Positions 49,616-61,794 of a stretch of 64,000 nt of DNA are shown in pieces. Under the pieces are notes generated by a model. It did not search any database, was not told the DNA's origin, and worked only from the letters and a program-made list of their open reading frames with translations. The first letter of the stretch is position 1, and the number at the start of each line of letters is the position of its first letter. This DNA comes from Capsaspora owczarzaki ATCC 30864 (lineage: Eukaryota > Opisthokonta > Filasterea): contig NW_011887301.1 in the NCBI RefSeq assembly GCF_000151315.2, positions 511,545 to 575,544 of the forward strand, given 5' to 3'. Position numbers and translations under genes: made by a program.

Positions 49616-51438
49616 TTATTTGGTGCCGCGCAGAATGAATGCTTCATGACGCACCTTCACCTCGGCCACAATCGCATCTTCAATTTCAACATTCGCCCCA
49701 ATCTCTGCTTCACTGAGACGGATTTCTTGTGCGGTGTCAGCAGTCACCAAGGTGACAGCGTACTTGCGCGTATTGAGCAGATTGGAGATGACCAGAGAAT
49801 GACCGTAGTTGCGTAGGGCAGCGCGTGCCTTGTCGGCGACGATATCTGGGTCCGTCTCGAGCTGAAGTACAGATGTGTGTGTGTGTGGGGGGGAGGGGGT
49901 GAGATTCAGAGCAAACAAAAAAAAAAAAAGAATGAGTGGCAGGAACACGAAGACTGTGAAAAGTTGGCACCAAAGGATTCGTACTTTGAAAGACACCACA
50001 AATGCCTGTGGAACCCATTCTTTCACGAGAGGCTTGAGGAGCTTGGGCACCTGTTGCAGGGTCAGGGTCAGGGCACCCGTTCCGGATTGAATCTTGTGTT
50101 GAGCCTAACAAACCAAAAACAAACAAACAAACAAACAAACAACAACAACAACAAAAAAAAAAAAAAAAACACCAGTGAGTCTTGCAATCAAACACAAGCT
50201 GTTTCAAGGCTACGCACCATCTGCGCGGCTGGGATGAAAAAGTCAGACACGGCAGCGGCGAGATAGAGCAGGGCCTCGGGTCCGAGGGGACCGAGAATTT
50301 TCGCCGCCTCGCGCAACAAAAACAGGTAGTCTGTGACAGTGGTGAAGGGCACTTGCAACAAAAGCTGCTCCTTGACCACACGGTGGTACTTGGTGACGCA
50401 TTCCCGGATGAGATGCTCTTGGTGTCCTCTCACTTTCAATACGAACAAACAGGTTGGCAAGTTTGAGGTGAGCAAAGCAGCCTTGGGCATGGAACTTTTT
50501 TGAATGTACATACCTGCTAAGCTGCCATCTGCGTTGGGTTGAACCACTTCGAGAAGCGTCCGAGGAGTAAAGTGTCGGGCATACGGCTCGAGCGTGTGCA
50601 CTCGATGAAGGAAGATGACAGCGTAACCCTTCTCGATAAACTGCGTGCACGGTGACAAAACAAACAAGACAGCAGAACCAAAGCAACGAAACACAAAGCA
50701 ACGAAAGATTCGCAAGCGCATGACACGATGCAAGATACTGGGTCAAGGAAACCAGCGCTGCAAAGCAGACAACAACAAACAAAGAATCCGGCAAACAACC
50801 AGTTCAGCAAAACAAAACATCGACAAATTGCAGTATGAAAAGCCGATATTCAGCAGAGGCAGACCCTCGTGTTCCCATGCTAAAGTTATCCAGAAACCGA
50901 ACAACATTGCGCTCGAGAGGGACGGTTGTTCCACCGCTCTGTGACAGAAACAATAGACAAACGAAATCAGACAAGCATTCACGGAACGAACGCAAGCAAG
51001 AGTGTGCAAAGTTGAGAATTGGAAATAAGCCAAGCAATCAAAGAAAAACTCAGACAAGACCCAAAATTGCAGAAAAGCGCGTCCACATTTTCTGAGACTG
51101 TCCGACTTTTGTTCGCGTTTCTTTTCCCACCAAACGTCTTCGTCTTCTTCTTCTTCTTCTTCTTTCTCGCTTTCAACTATTGCAAGCATCAAAATGAAGG
51201 AGGCGAGGCTTATCAATGTGAAATGAGACGCAACTGTGACGAGTACGATGCGGCGTGATGACGCGGCGTTGCTGGGGTTGCGGTGCTGGGCCACGAACGC
51301 AGCCATGCGAGCGGCCTGTGCATCGAGCGACTCTGGCGCAGGAGTGGTCGCAAAGTACTCTTCCCACGAGATTGGGTGCAAATCACTCGGCGGCAGCGAC
51401 GTCGTGGACGAAGGCGCCTGCAACGGCTGGCTGGACAT
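49616..51438 (-). CDS. PPCS: Phosphopantothenoylcysteine synthetase
   Basis: Six exons join in frame to 334 residues: 51235-51438, 50850-50938, 50514-50644, 50218-50432, 49985-50104 and 49616-49861. It ligates cysteine to phosphopantothenate in coenzyme A synthesis. Motifs match eukaryotic [79 protein letters not shown] and SFKLETDP. The conserved SAE-x-F junction between exons 2 and 3 has no GT donor. An AT-AC intron (50645-50849) yields SAEQF in frame; GT alternatives would add 7 or 10 residues. A Ser/Thr-rich N-terminal extension precedes the enzyme core. The gene is divergent from the Ap4A phosphorylase gene (about 470 bp apart). Confidence 0.9.
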
Positions 51439-51911
51439 TTGGCTGAGTGAGTGAGTGAGGCGAGCGAATTGGCGAAAAAAAAGACTGCCAATCCGTCAAA
51501 TCTCAGAGCAAATCGCGTCAAAGTCACAAAAACCAAAAAGACATCATGATTGCATTTACACCATCCTATACACTAGAGCTTTGCGTCGCAGCACTCGAGC
51601 TGAATGAACTCGGTCGTCGCGTCCAATCTCAGTCATCTTCGTCACTGACTTTCGAGTCTGCGTTCAACTGGCGATCGCTTGCTTGGTGTCGCTCTTCATC
51701 TTCAACTCTGTCTGTGTGTTTGTTTCCAGAGTCAGTCTCTCTCTCTCCAAACACGACGGCTGCGCTTTGGTTGCTGCTCCAGACAGCGCGAACTGGGACC
51801 ACTTTGACACTGCGCTGCGCTCAAGCTGCTGCTGCTGCATCAGGACACGTCGTCCACTCGACTCGACCTCACCCAAGCCGATACTCGCAACGGTTGCGCT
51901 CAATCACCACA
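51439..51911. promoter_or_regulatory. Divergent promoter region of PPCS and Ap4A phosphorylase
   Basis: The two starts point apart. An open frame continues upstream of the plus-strand ATG but is low complexity and lacks family homology, so I treat it as leader. Confidence 0.35.
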
Positions 51912-53336
51912 ATGGCAAGCCCTGCTTCTGCCGGGGGTAGCTCTTCGTCGAGCTCACCACAAGACCTGATCAACACCCAGCCCGAGCAACTGGCAGAGAC
52001 CATCCGCAGGTCGGTGGCTACCGCGCGTGCTGCAGGATCGTTGTTCTCCATTGATGCTCGATCCAGCATTCACGTTCAGGAGGGCGTTCAGGTAAACCAA
52101 AACCAAATCCCCAGATTCCTCATAACCTGACAGCTGCTCGGCTGGAACTAACGAATCGCCGCTTGCTGCTGTCAAACAGTTCATCATTCGAGTGTCGAAC
52201 GCGTTAGACAAGAAGAAAGCAGGTACTCGTCAGCGTTGGTTGGAGCGCCAGCCAGAAACAAATTTGCCAACTTTGATCTGCACTCTGCGCTCACTCTTTG
52301 CAATCGTGAACAGAAGACAAACGAACAGAGGAAAAGCAGTCCCCAAAAGACCCCTTTATGGCCCCATTCGAGCCAGGCATGTTTGTGGGACGCTTGTCAG
52401 ACACCCACAGCGCAGTGCTCAACAAGTTCAACATTGTCGAAAACCACACATTGGTCATTACACGCGATTTTGTGCCACAGGGCACGCCATTGACGCTTGC
52501 TGATATGACCTCGACACTACAGGTGAAGCATCCATTGCAGCATATGCATGAGGGAGGCTTGAATGTTTCTTTTTTTTTTTTTTTTTTTTTTTTGTCGTAT
52601 GGTTTATTTGGTCGTTTTGGACGCTGACACCGTCTGCGGTCTTGCCTTGTTTCACAGGTTGTTGATGCGCTGGACGGGTTTGGCTTTTACAACTGTGGTC
52701 CGCTCTCCGGGGCAAGGTAGGACGGCTTTGTTTGCTTTGTTTGCTTTGTTGTTTTGTTTTCCGACCCGTTTCGTGCCTCTTTCCCCTCTCCGTCACTGCC
52801 CTCGCCGCCTCTCATTCCCCAGCCAACCGCACAAGCACACGCAAGTCTTTCCGCGCAACACTCCGGGCATTGGCTCCAATGTTCCAATTGAGGCGGCTCT
52901 TCCGCCTCGACTGGCGAACGAAGCTTCGCAGACGGTGCATCACATCCCCGCATTCTCTCGCGCGTTTCGGCACGCCTTTGTGTGGCTGACTCCCAGCAAG
53001 GGAGTATCAGCTTCCGGAACGGCGGCGCACGCACACAACTCGGTCCAACGCGCCCAAGACCTGCACGCTGCATACTTGAAAGCGTTGGACTACCTCGAGA
53101 TCCCGGCCAACCACCCGCACGAGCCAGCCGATGCAGCGCCGTCGTACAACGTGCTCTTCACTGCTGAATGGCTCTTGGTTGTCCCTCGAGCTGCGGACAG
53201 CCACGACGGAATCGGCTGCAACGCCGTTGGATTTACCGGTTCACTGTTCGTTCGCACGCCAGAAGATGCTGCCAAGCTTGAGGTGTTGACGCCGCTTGGG
53301 TTGTTGGCAGCTGTCGGCTTCAAGACTCTCTCGTAG
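51912..53336 (+). CDS. Ap4A phosphorylase (ATP adenylyltransferase, APA1/APA2 type)
   Basis: Exons 51912-52091, 52180-52222, 52314-52522, 52658-52716 and 52823-53336 join in frame to 334 residues. It cleaves diadenosine tetraphosphate with phosphate to ADP and ATP (HIT superfamily). Key parts: KDPFMAPFEPGMFVG, HSAVLNKFNIVENHTLVITRDF (family core NKFNIV..H.L.ITR), GFYNCGPLSGA, and the active-site stretch SQPHKHTQVFP, whose HxH contains the nucleophilic histidine. The C-terminal part has LFTAEWLLVVPR and NAVGFTGSLFV. The active-site motif is split by an intron between Ala and Ser. This enzyme type occurs in fungi and some protists but not in vertebrates. It is cytosolic. Confidence 0.9.
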
Positions 53337-53666
53337 TTGTAGCTGTGCAAGAATTCACCTGTTGTTGTCTAGCATTTCAAACTTCTTCTTTTTTTTTCTG
53401 TGTGTCTCCCATTCAACTGCCTTGAAATGCGTGCACCCAATCTCCACTTCTTCGTGAGCAACAACAATGACAAGAGAGGAAAGTTTCCACCAGCATGTTC
53501 ACTATTTGAAGGACAAAAGAGACACGCTTGCACAACAAAGTCAAATGACAACAAACAAGATCGAACGAGGCCATGGCTTGGTCATGCGCACAACGGGACT
53601 GTGACAAATGGAATCAGGGGAACAGAAAGAACGGGACCCGAGGTAACACTACCGCCGATGCAGTTT
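53337..53666. other. Convergent 3' region
   Basis: The Ap4A phosphorylase and ribosomal P2 genes end toward each other here. Only UTR is expected; a run of T occurs near 53390. Confidence 0.5.
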
Positions 53667-54002
53667 TTAATCGAAAAGACCAAAGCCCATGTCGCCCTCC
53701 TCGGACTCCTCCTTCTTCTTCTCCTCCTTCTTGGGCTCCTCCTTCTTGGCCTCCTTGGCGGGGGCGGCAGAAGAAGCAGCGGGGGCAGCGGCAGCGCCGC
53801 CAGCGGGGACGGAGGCGAGCTTGGCAGAGCCGGCAGCGATGAGCTGCTCGAGGGACTTGCCAGAGAGCTCGGCGATGACCTTGTTGAGCTTGGTCTCGTC
53901 GGCCTCAATGCCAACCGAGCTGAGGATGGCCTTGACGTCGGCAGCGGAGGGGGTCTTGTTGCCACCGAGAGTGGCGAGCAGGTACGCGGCAATGTAACGC
54001 AT
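53667..54002 (-). CDS. RPLP2: 60S acidic ribosomal protein P2
   Basis: Single exon of 111 residues, full length for the family. It starts [15 protein letters not shown], has the dimerisation helices ([30 protein letters not shown]), an Ala-rich hinge, a Lys/Glu-rich segment and the universal tail [11 protein letters not shown] that contacts elongation factors. P2 pairs with P1 on the P0 stalk of the large subunit. Codon use is strongly biased to G/C-ending codons compared with neighbours, as expected for high expression. An A-rich stretch on the plus strand (54154-54186) gives a T-rich leader upstream of the start. A 5' UTR intron is possible but not shown. Confidence 0.97.
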   Translation of the reverse strand: MRYIAAYLLATLGGNKTPSAADVKAILSSVGIEADETKLNKVIAELSGKSLEQLIAAGSAKLASVPAGGAAAAPAASSAAPAKEAKKEEPKKEEKKKEESEEGDMGFGLFD

Positions 54003-55571
54003 CTTGAGTGTTTAGACTGGATTTTTTCCAACGCAAAAAGCAGAAGAAGAACAAGAGTGAGATGAAGACAAAGACGATGATGATGATGAAAAATGGGCAA
54101 AAAGCGTTCAGAGTGAAAGCAAAAGTGATTGAGAAATACAGCGATTGAGCAATGGAAAAAAAAAAAAAAAGAGAAAAGAAAAAAATTACGTTGATCAACC
54201 GCGTGGGTTTTTTTTTTTTTTTTAACTTTGGGTTTTTGGAGGAAATGCATTGGAAGGACGAAAAAGGCACAACCGCGGCCCGTCGTTGTGTGCGGCAATG
54301 GAGACCGGACTGCTCGGTGCAACAAAGCACCTGTCGAATGCACAGTGCGGCGGAAGCGTCACCAGACCAGCGGGAGGGAGCGCAAAGCACAAGAAGGCGA
54401 TCTTGGCTTTTTTTTTCGTTTTTTTTTTTTTGCTTTTTGACACGCAAGAAAAGAGACCCCACGCGGCAAGCCACACGAAACAGAGTCGCTTGTCGCTTCG
54501 ACCGCCAATGCTCGAGTGCTGGCTCAGGTCGTACAACGACAAGCAAAAGCAAAGAGAAAAAAAAAAGGTTCAAGGAAAAAAAAAAGTTCAAGGAAAAAAA
54601 AGCCCATATGGGATGGGTTTTGGGCTGGAATGGACACTGTTCGTGTCGATGGACCAGCCGACCCCCGCCCCATCGAGCAATAGAACAGTGAGTGTAGCGG
54701 CAATGCCAGGCCGCAGCGAGGTCAGACGAGGAGGAAGATGAGGGAAGGCAAAGACCAAAGGCAAAAGGAAGAAAACGAAAAAAAAAAAAAAAGCCATGCT
54801 TTCATTCAAAAAAACAAAGAAAAAAGTCAATCGCTCTCTTCAAGCTGCTTGGCGGTGCTCCATGCCATCCAGGCAGAAAAGAAGCGCGCAAGCTGAAAGA
54901 AGCACACACGGTTGGAGGCAGAGGCAGGCGAGGCGAGCAGAGAAGAAAAAGAAGAAGAAGAAGAAGAAGACGAAGAAAACGAAAAAAAAAATCGTTTGAT
55001 TTTTTTTTTTTTTTTTTTTTTTTGTCGGCTTGAGTTTCTTACGCGATGAACGGGAGAAAGAGCACGTCCACATTCGGAAACGAGTTCAAGAAGCAAAATC
55101 GATAAAAAATCAGAACCAATAAAATGAAATAGCAAGGTTCGAGATAGCACGACATTGCAGCAAAAGCAAGAAGAAAAAAAAATAACGTGGAATAGCATGG
55201 AGCTGGGAGAAGGGCAACGACCAAAATTGCGTTGAACAATGAGCGAGCATCGGGCGATCGTACTCGCCTAGGGATGGATTGCGATGCACACCACCAAAGG
55301 AAACAAGAGTATCGGATTGGAGAGGCCATTGGAGAGCCAAAAAGTGCGTCGTGAAGAAAGCGAGCGAGCGGATTGTGGTCGCGGCAATGCAACTGCGCGA
55401 AAATTGATGATGATTGCCACCGATGCTGCAAACCGCAATCCACTGTGAATGCTGAATTATGAATTTGCATGACAATGATGAAATGGCGTCATGATGTTGA
55501 ACCCTTCAAGCAACTGGAACCAAAAAAAAAAAAAAAAACTTTTGTATGGAGTTTCCATTGGATTTTGGCAG

Positions 55572-55611
<40 letters not shown>
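54003..55611. other. Divergent intergenic region, homopolymer- and GAA-rich
   Basis: About 1.6 kb separate the divergent P2 and caspase-like/Sel1 genes. It contains many A and T runs, a GAA-rich stretch (54940-54985) and T runs at 55000-55023 and 55574-55610. I find no exon. Confidence 0.55.
55574..55610 (+). repeat. 37-nt T homopolymer ending 1 nt before a start codon
   Basis: The T run is followed by a single G and then the ATG of the Sel1-repeat gene. Confidence 0.9.
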
Positions 55612-55821
55612 ATGTCCAACCCTTTCGACGACGACAGCGGCACTGCTGCTGCTGCTGCTGCGGCTGCCGAAGGGACGAATCCGTTCGACCAGGACGATGA
55701 CGACGTCAAGACCAACGCGAACGCGAACGGCAGCGCAAATCCATTCGAGAACGACGACGACGACGACCAAGCGAGCCAAGCTGGGCGCAGTGGCGGCGGC
55801 GGTGCGTTCACGTCTTCCTCG

Positions 55822-55858
<37 letters not shown>

Positions 55859-56024
55859 ATGCTGGGCCACGGCGTTTCACAGACGGCGATGCACAGCAGC
55901 ACCATGGGCCGCAGAAGCCGCGTCGGACCATCCGCGACTCGACCGATGCAGCGGGCGTCGTCCATCACAGCAGCAGCAGTGGCAGCAGCAATCACAGCGG
56001 TTCAGCGTCCTCGTCATTCACCAA

Positions 56025-56066
<42 letters not shown>

Positions 56067-59000
56067 GAGTGCTACAAGTGCTACTGCTACGAGTGCTGCT
56101 TTGAATGCGAAGGCGGCGAACGCAACAGGCAGCAACAGCAGCAACAACCCGTTCGACAGCAGCGACGATGCCGTGCAGCAACCAGCCAAGCCAAAATCTT
56201 CATCTCCATCGACAAGTGCACCAGCAACGCCAACAACAACCTCAGCGACGACGACGACGACGACGACGGCAACTGCATCAGGACTGACTGGATTGGACAA
56301 GACTAAGCCCGCTGCTGCTGCTACTGCTGCTGCTGCTGTATCGCGACTCAATTCAATCACACAGGCAACTGGCGCTACGCCACTGCCCAATAGAGTTGCA
56401 CTGGTTGTGGCTTGCGCTGCGTACGAAGAGCTGAATGCCCACCCAACGGCCATGGCAGATGCCCAGCTGGTGCATGGCGCGCTCACCAATTTGCAATTTC
56501 AAAGCCAACTCGTCGTCAATCTCAGCAAGCAAGAGTTGCTCGAAGCCATCTTTGCGTTTGTTGAGCGCGTCAAGCAGCTCGGGCCGCACACACTGGTGGT
56601 CTTTTCATTCCATGGCCATGGCTTGCAGATTTGTGACGAAAACTACCTCGTGCCAGCCAACACTCTGCTCAGCAACCCGATTCGAGCTGGACGCCAGTGC
56701 TTGCCGGTGGAGGCAGTTCTGTCTCTCCTCAGCGACGCGAACGCTGCATGGATGCTGGTCATGCTGGATTGCGCCCGCACCAACACGTTCAAGTCAAAGT
56801 GGCTGGCAACGCTGAGCTCCTCTGCTGGTGCCGATCTTGAAGACGACGAGCGGGCCCGTTTCCAGCGCAGTGCAACGACGGCCGGGCTCACTCACATCGA
56901 GCCTCGTGCGCGAACTGTGGTTTTGTGCGCTGCTGCGCCAGGATGTTTGCAGGACCCTGCGTCGTCGGGCGACGCACACTCACTGCTAGCCAAGGCCTTT
57001 GCCGACGCTGTTGAAATGAGCATCGATGCTGGCAAGGCTGCTTGCACTCGTGCAGCAGCAGCAGCAGCAGCAGCAGCAGGCGTCGATGGGGACGCAGACG
57101 GCGCGCTGACGCTGCTGGCCCAGCCGTGCACGATGCTGTCCATCGTTTCCATGGCTGCGGAAGGCACTCGGCGAAATTCAGATGGCCACCAGGCTCCTTG
57201 CTTTGTGTATCTCGTTCATCAAGATGCCTGGTTTGACTTTGCTTCGTCTGGAGTCGTCCGATCCTCGATTCGAGACTTTCCTGGCGACGAGCTTCTGCAC
57301 CACAACGACCACTCTGCAGCTCTGACCTACGCACGCCAGCTTTTTGATCAGACACATCATCCTCACGCGGCCTTCATTCTGGGCGTATGCAACGAAGACC
57401 TGGCGACAGCCTATTTTCATCGCATGAGCCTGGAATGGATGGCTGATTTGCGTCAAGCATCGCCCACCAGAGATGCCGACTCTCCATCATTGTCTGACAA
57501 GCACGTCCCTGCAGATCGCACAGCAACCGGCACCCTGCCCCTGAGCAAATCGCTTGGCGCATTGCTCGATCAGATGAAAAAGGCCTACGCCGACGCCATT
57601 CGCTTCTTCTCCATTGCTGCGGCGCAAAGCCATGGTCCCGCAATGTACTGTCTTGGAAGAATGCACCAGCGAGGCTTGGGCGTCAGCCAGGACGAGCGGG
57701 AAGCCGAGCGGCTGTACCAAACCGCCCGTGGCTTTGGCTTTTTGGAGTGGTTCCGGCGCGCTGCAAGCTGTGGCAGCGTTTACGCGCAGTTCAATCTGGC
57801 ACGATGCCTTCACCTGGGCATTGGCGTTACGGCCGACGTCAACGAGGCCATGACCTGGTATCGCCGTGCTGCCAATCAGCAACTTGCAACCGCGCAGTTC
57901 AACCTGGCTCTCATCCTCTCTGCAAAGCGACACACTGGCGTGACCGACCCCGGCAATGCAAGTGAGGCAGCGGCTCTCTTCCATGCTGCTGCCGATCAAG
58001 GCATCCCCGAGGCCATGTTTGAGTACGGCAACATGCTGCAAGAAGGGCGGCACGTCCCGAAAGATCTTGCCGAAGCTGTGCGCTACTTTCGTGTTGCAAC
58101 TGCTCAGGGCAATGCGCATGCACAAGCTGCACTTGGCCATTGCTTTGCAAACGGAACCGGCGTTGTGCAGGACGAGATGGAGGCCTTCCGCCTGATGCGT
58201 GCCGCTGCCGCCCAAAATGAAGCAAGCGCGCTCTTCAACCTCGGTGTCATGTACCTACGTGGCCGTGCTGGCCTTGCCGTCGATCGAGGTGAAGCCGCGC
58301 GCTTGTTCAAGCTGAGCAGCGATCGCGGCAACCCGCATGCACAGTACGCGCTTGGTCGCATGTACAAGGATGGCAAAGGTGTTGACCACAACATGAGCGA
58401 GGCACTGCGTCTATTCCAAGCTGCTGCACAGCAAGGAGACGCCTCTGCGCAAGTTTGCTTGGGCCTGATGCATTACCATGGCCAAGGCGTGCCCAAGGAC
58501 ATTGCCGCTGCAGTTCAGCTCTTTCAAGTCGCTGCTGCTTGTGATTCCGATGCGAGCTTGCCCCTCGATGCCAAGACGCTGGAAAATGATGCCGAGGCAG
58601 CTTCACAGAGTTCCGGCGAGCAGCATGCTGTTGTGACTGCCCGATTCAATCTCGGCTGGGCTTTCATGAACGGCGAGGGCGGTCTGCCTGTCGACAAGGC
58701 AAAGGCCGCGGTGCTCTACCGCTTTGCGGCTGATCGCGGGCTCGCCTCTGCTCAGCAGAATTTGGCTCTGATGCTGCTGCATGGTGATGGTGTCGATCGC
58801 GACGAGCAACAAGCAGCCCACTACTTGGCGCTTGCTGCGGAATCTGGCGATGGCGAGGCCCAGTTCAATCTCGCACTCATGTACCTTGATGGCGTGGGCG
58901 TGGAGGGCAACGAGAAGGAAGCCGTTCGTCTCTTCCGCCTCGCAGCGGACAAGAACTTGCCAGACGCATTGGTCGGGCTCGCGAGCTTGTACATTGAAGG

Positions 59001-59625
59001 GCGCGGCGTGGAAAAGGACGAAACCGAGGCTGCTGCCTTGTACAAGCGTGCCGCGCAGCTCGGACATGGCTTTGCGCGCGCCAGCCTCGGTGTTTTGCAT
59101 CTCCATGGCTGCGGGGTGGCCAAGAATGAGCCTGAAGCTCTGCGCCTCATCCGCGCTGCCGCCGAGTTTGACCATGACGACCACGGCCAATTCACGCTCG
59201 GCTGGATGTATGCCAAGGGCGTTGGAGTGGCTCGCGATGAACGCGAGGCAGTCAAGTGGCTCAAGGCGGCTGCCGAGCAAGGCAATGGCGACGCGCAAAC
59301 ACATCTCGGCTGGATGTACGAGAACGGGCTCGGTGTCGCCAAGAACGAGAAGGAAGCTGCGCGGCTCTACGGCCAAGCAGCTGAGCGTGGCAATGCTGAT
59401 GCACGGTACAACCTCGCCGTCATGTACGAGCGGGGCAGAGGCGTTGTCAAGAACGACAAGGAAGCCATCCGGCTCTACGAGCTTGCCTCCGCGCAAGGGC
59501 GCAACAATGCGGCAACAGCGCTTGAGCGGCTGCAAAAGAAGCTGGCGGACGCAAACGGGACGGCTGCAAACCTGGTCACTTCAGGGGTGGCGTCGTCCGG
59601 CCTCGACTCTGCCATTGAAACGTGA
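55612..59625 (+). CDS. NPF-motif / caspase-like (C14) / Sel1-repeat protein
   Basis: Single exon, 1,337 residues. The disordered N-terminus (1-265) has Ala, Asp and Ser runs and four NPF motifs next to acidic residues (at 3, 23, 43 and 179), typical ligands of EH domains in endocytosis. A caspase-fold domain follows (about 265-560): RVALVVACAAYEEL, VVFSFHGHGLQI (candidate catalytic His336), then MLVMLDCARTNTF with Cys387. In caspases and paracaspases the cysteine is usually one residue later (LDxCR), so activity is uncertain. From about residue 640 to the end there are about 16 Sel1-like repeats (for example EAQFNLALMYLDGVGVEGNE). Sel1 arrays are protein-binding scaffolds, as in ERAD and signalling. 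A role coupling a caspase-like switch to membrane traffic is inference. There is no signal peptide or membrane helix. Confidence 0.85.
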
Positions 59626-59838
59626 AAAGGTTGTGCACAGAAATAAAAGCGTGTTGGTTGTATTATTTTTTTTTTATTTATTTATTTTTTTTTTTTTTTT
59701 TTTTTTTTTTTACGAGAGGGGAGCGTAGATGTCGTTGGAAATTCTATTGTAGAATTCACAACAGGACCCTATCAAATGTTGAAAGAAGTGTAGAGAGGAG
59801 AAGGCGAAAAACAAAAAAAAAAGCAAAAAAAAAAAACG

Positions 59839-59909
59839 TGCGAACGCCGAGAATCGGACTCGGGTCAAGTCGTTGGCAACGACCTATTCTGCCACTGAAC
59901 CACGTTCGC
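59839..59909 (-). tRNA. tRNA-Gly (anticodon GCC)
   Basis: A 71-nt cloverleaf folds by eye: 7-bp acceptor stem (GCGAACG with CGTTCGC), D arm GTTC-AGTGGCA-GAAT, 5-bp anticodon stem with loop TTGCCAA, 4-nt variable loop, 5-bp T stem (CCGAG/CTCGG) and discriminator A. A T run downstream on the minus strand fits a pol III terminator. The T loop reads TCCGATT, with C where U55 is nearly universal, which also weakens the B box. It is intronless. Confidence 0.88.
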
Positions 59910-61794
59910 ATTTCAGTACGGGTGGTCATTGGGCAAATGCGTAGGTCAATCTTAAGGATGGTGTTTGAAAGTGCCGGTAGGTCGCGAAACGAACTGCAAC
60001 AGCTCAAAAAGTCTGCCATTGTTGTAACGATTGAGTTTGTGTGTTCACCATTGATCCGGAAGGTACGTTGATGCCACTGGTTACCTTTTTTTTCGACTTT
60101 TGTCATTTAGAGGGGTAATAGAAGAGGACTCTCAATATGAAGCCGGTTTTGTTAAAAGTAAAGACTTTGCCATGTCCCCTTGACCACTATGTGCGCCATA
60201 CAGCGCCGCCACAACGCGCTATGTGATCAGTACCATGTATACTGCATGCCTATGGCCACCAGAGTGGGCGGGGATCGCTCTAAAGGAGGGCTGTTTTCTG
60301 GCTTTTTCGCTATTTTTTACGTTTTTTTTTATGATTTTTGGCGTTCTTCAAGGCATTGGTTTCATATGCGCAAGCGGGCTACTGCCCGCTCAGCATTGCC
60401 GGATTTTCGTCATTGTGCTTTGCAAATCGTGTTCTGCAAAGTAGGTACAATAGAGTGCTTCAAAGAGAATGGAAAAATTCGGTCGCTCGGCGGACGATCC
60501 GTCGCGTCGCCGAGCGTTGTTCATTGGAATGCGGGTTTTGAGCCTGGCCGTCTGGGACCCGCCCTCCTTCGTGGTTACAAAACAAGAAGAAGCATATTTA
60601 ATGTACAAAAAACGCGCGGGCGGCGCGGGTGTGAGATTAGGCGCTCGGTGAACGAGCCCAAAAAGAGCGGGATGAATACGGGGAGAGTTGATCTTTGTGG
60701 TCCTTCTTCCTTTGATCGTTCTTGTCCGTCAGCCCTTGATGTTCTCCGTGCCGAGCTTCCATCCTCACATTCTAGACATTTTTCTGCATCAAACACAGGA
60801 CAAACGCACGCACGCGCGCTCCGCATCTTCGCAAAATGAGCGTTCAAGCGCCAGAACGTCCCGCCACAACCTGATCGCCAATACTAACTGTCACCTTCGT
60901 GGTTGATATCAAGTCCAACCCAGCCGATCAGTTGAGTTTCCCCCGCGAACAGGCCGGCTCATGGTCTGTTTTTTGTTTTTTTTGTTTTTTTTTTCAAACC
61001 GACGTTTATTTGTTTTGACCAGAACTCACGCCATCATAACAAAGTTCGCTGAGCTGCGCCGCTGTTACTGGCGTATGAAGCTCTAGTCAAACATTTGCAG
61101 CCCAGATATGATGTCTGGGATGCTAACACAACATTTTGGTCGTCACAGAGGACGAGAATCATCTTTTGGAGAGTCGAGTCGGGCTCGATTGCGAGTGCGT
61201 TGCCCCAGAGCTTATGGAAGCCTGGGCTTGTCTTGAGTTCTTGGTTTTTGCGGCACGTGAAGGTGTCTTGCTTCGCGCGATTGAGGACGAGGCTTCGGAA
61301 GTGCGCAATAGCGTGGGCCGAGTGGATGGTTGTGAGGTGGAAGCGGGCGCGGCACCGCAACGTCCAGAGTGACCATCTGGCCAGGTGGAACAAGATGGTG
61401 AGACACGAGCGAGAGTGGTCGTGCTTCTTGTCCACAATGAGTAGTTCGTATCGGTGTGTGCGCCAAGGTTCGAGCAGCTTCGTTTTGGGCTTTGTTTTGC
61501 TTCTTGTTTTTGTTTTCCCTCTCCTTCATGTTTCAAGTCGGCGTCCGTACTTGTCATCCTCGTCTATGCCATTGTTGTGTTGTTGTGTTTTTCAGTCTTC
61601 TTGATGTTAGTCTTTGTTCGTTGGGTTGTTGTGGCGCCGCTTTTGTTTTGTTTTGTTTTTTTTCTTTGTTTGCGTCGCTGCCGCACTTTTCGTGCATTTG
61701 GCTCTGCACTCTGTGTTTGAGAGATGATTTGTGAAAGCACAACCAATGAGACTGACTGAAACAACCGCGTTGTTCCGATAGATTGAAAGTCAAC
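59910..61794. other. Unassigned region
   Basis: No exon can be supported over about 1.9 kb. Around 61030-61435 the DNA stays open in three frames on both strands but gives no recognisable domain; it could be gene debris. T-rich stretches occur near 60300-60340 and 60966-61000. Confidence 0.4.

Noticed and set aside
55546-55611. Upstream extension of the caspase-like/Sel1 gene through the T run
   Set aside because: The extension is mostly Phe from the homopolymer; the ATG at 55612 begins the NPF-containing sequence directly.
61034-61435. Open frames in three registers around 61.0-61.4 kb
   Set aside because: No domain, splice model or consistent codon use; it may be gene debris but I cannot support a gene.
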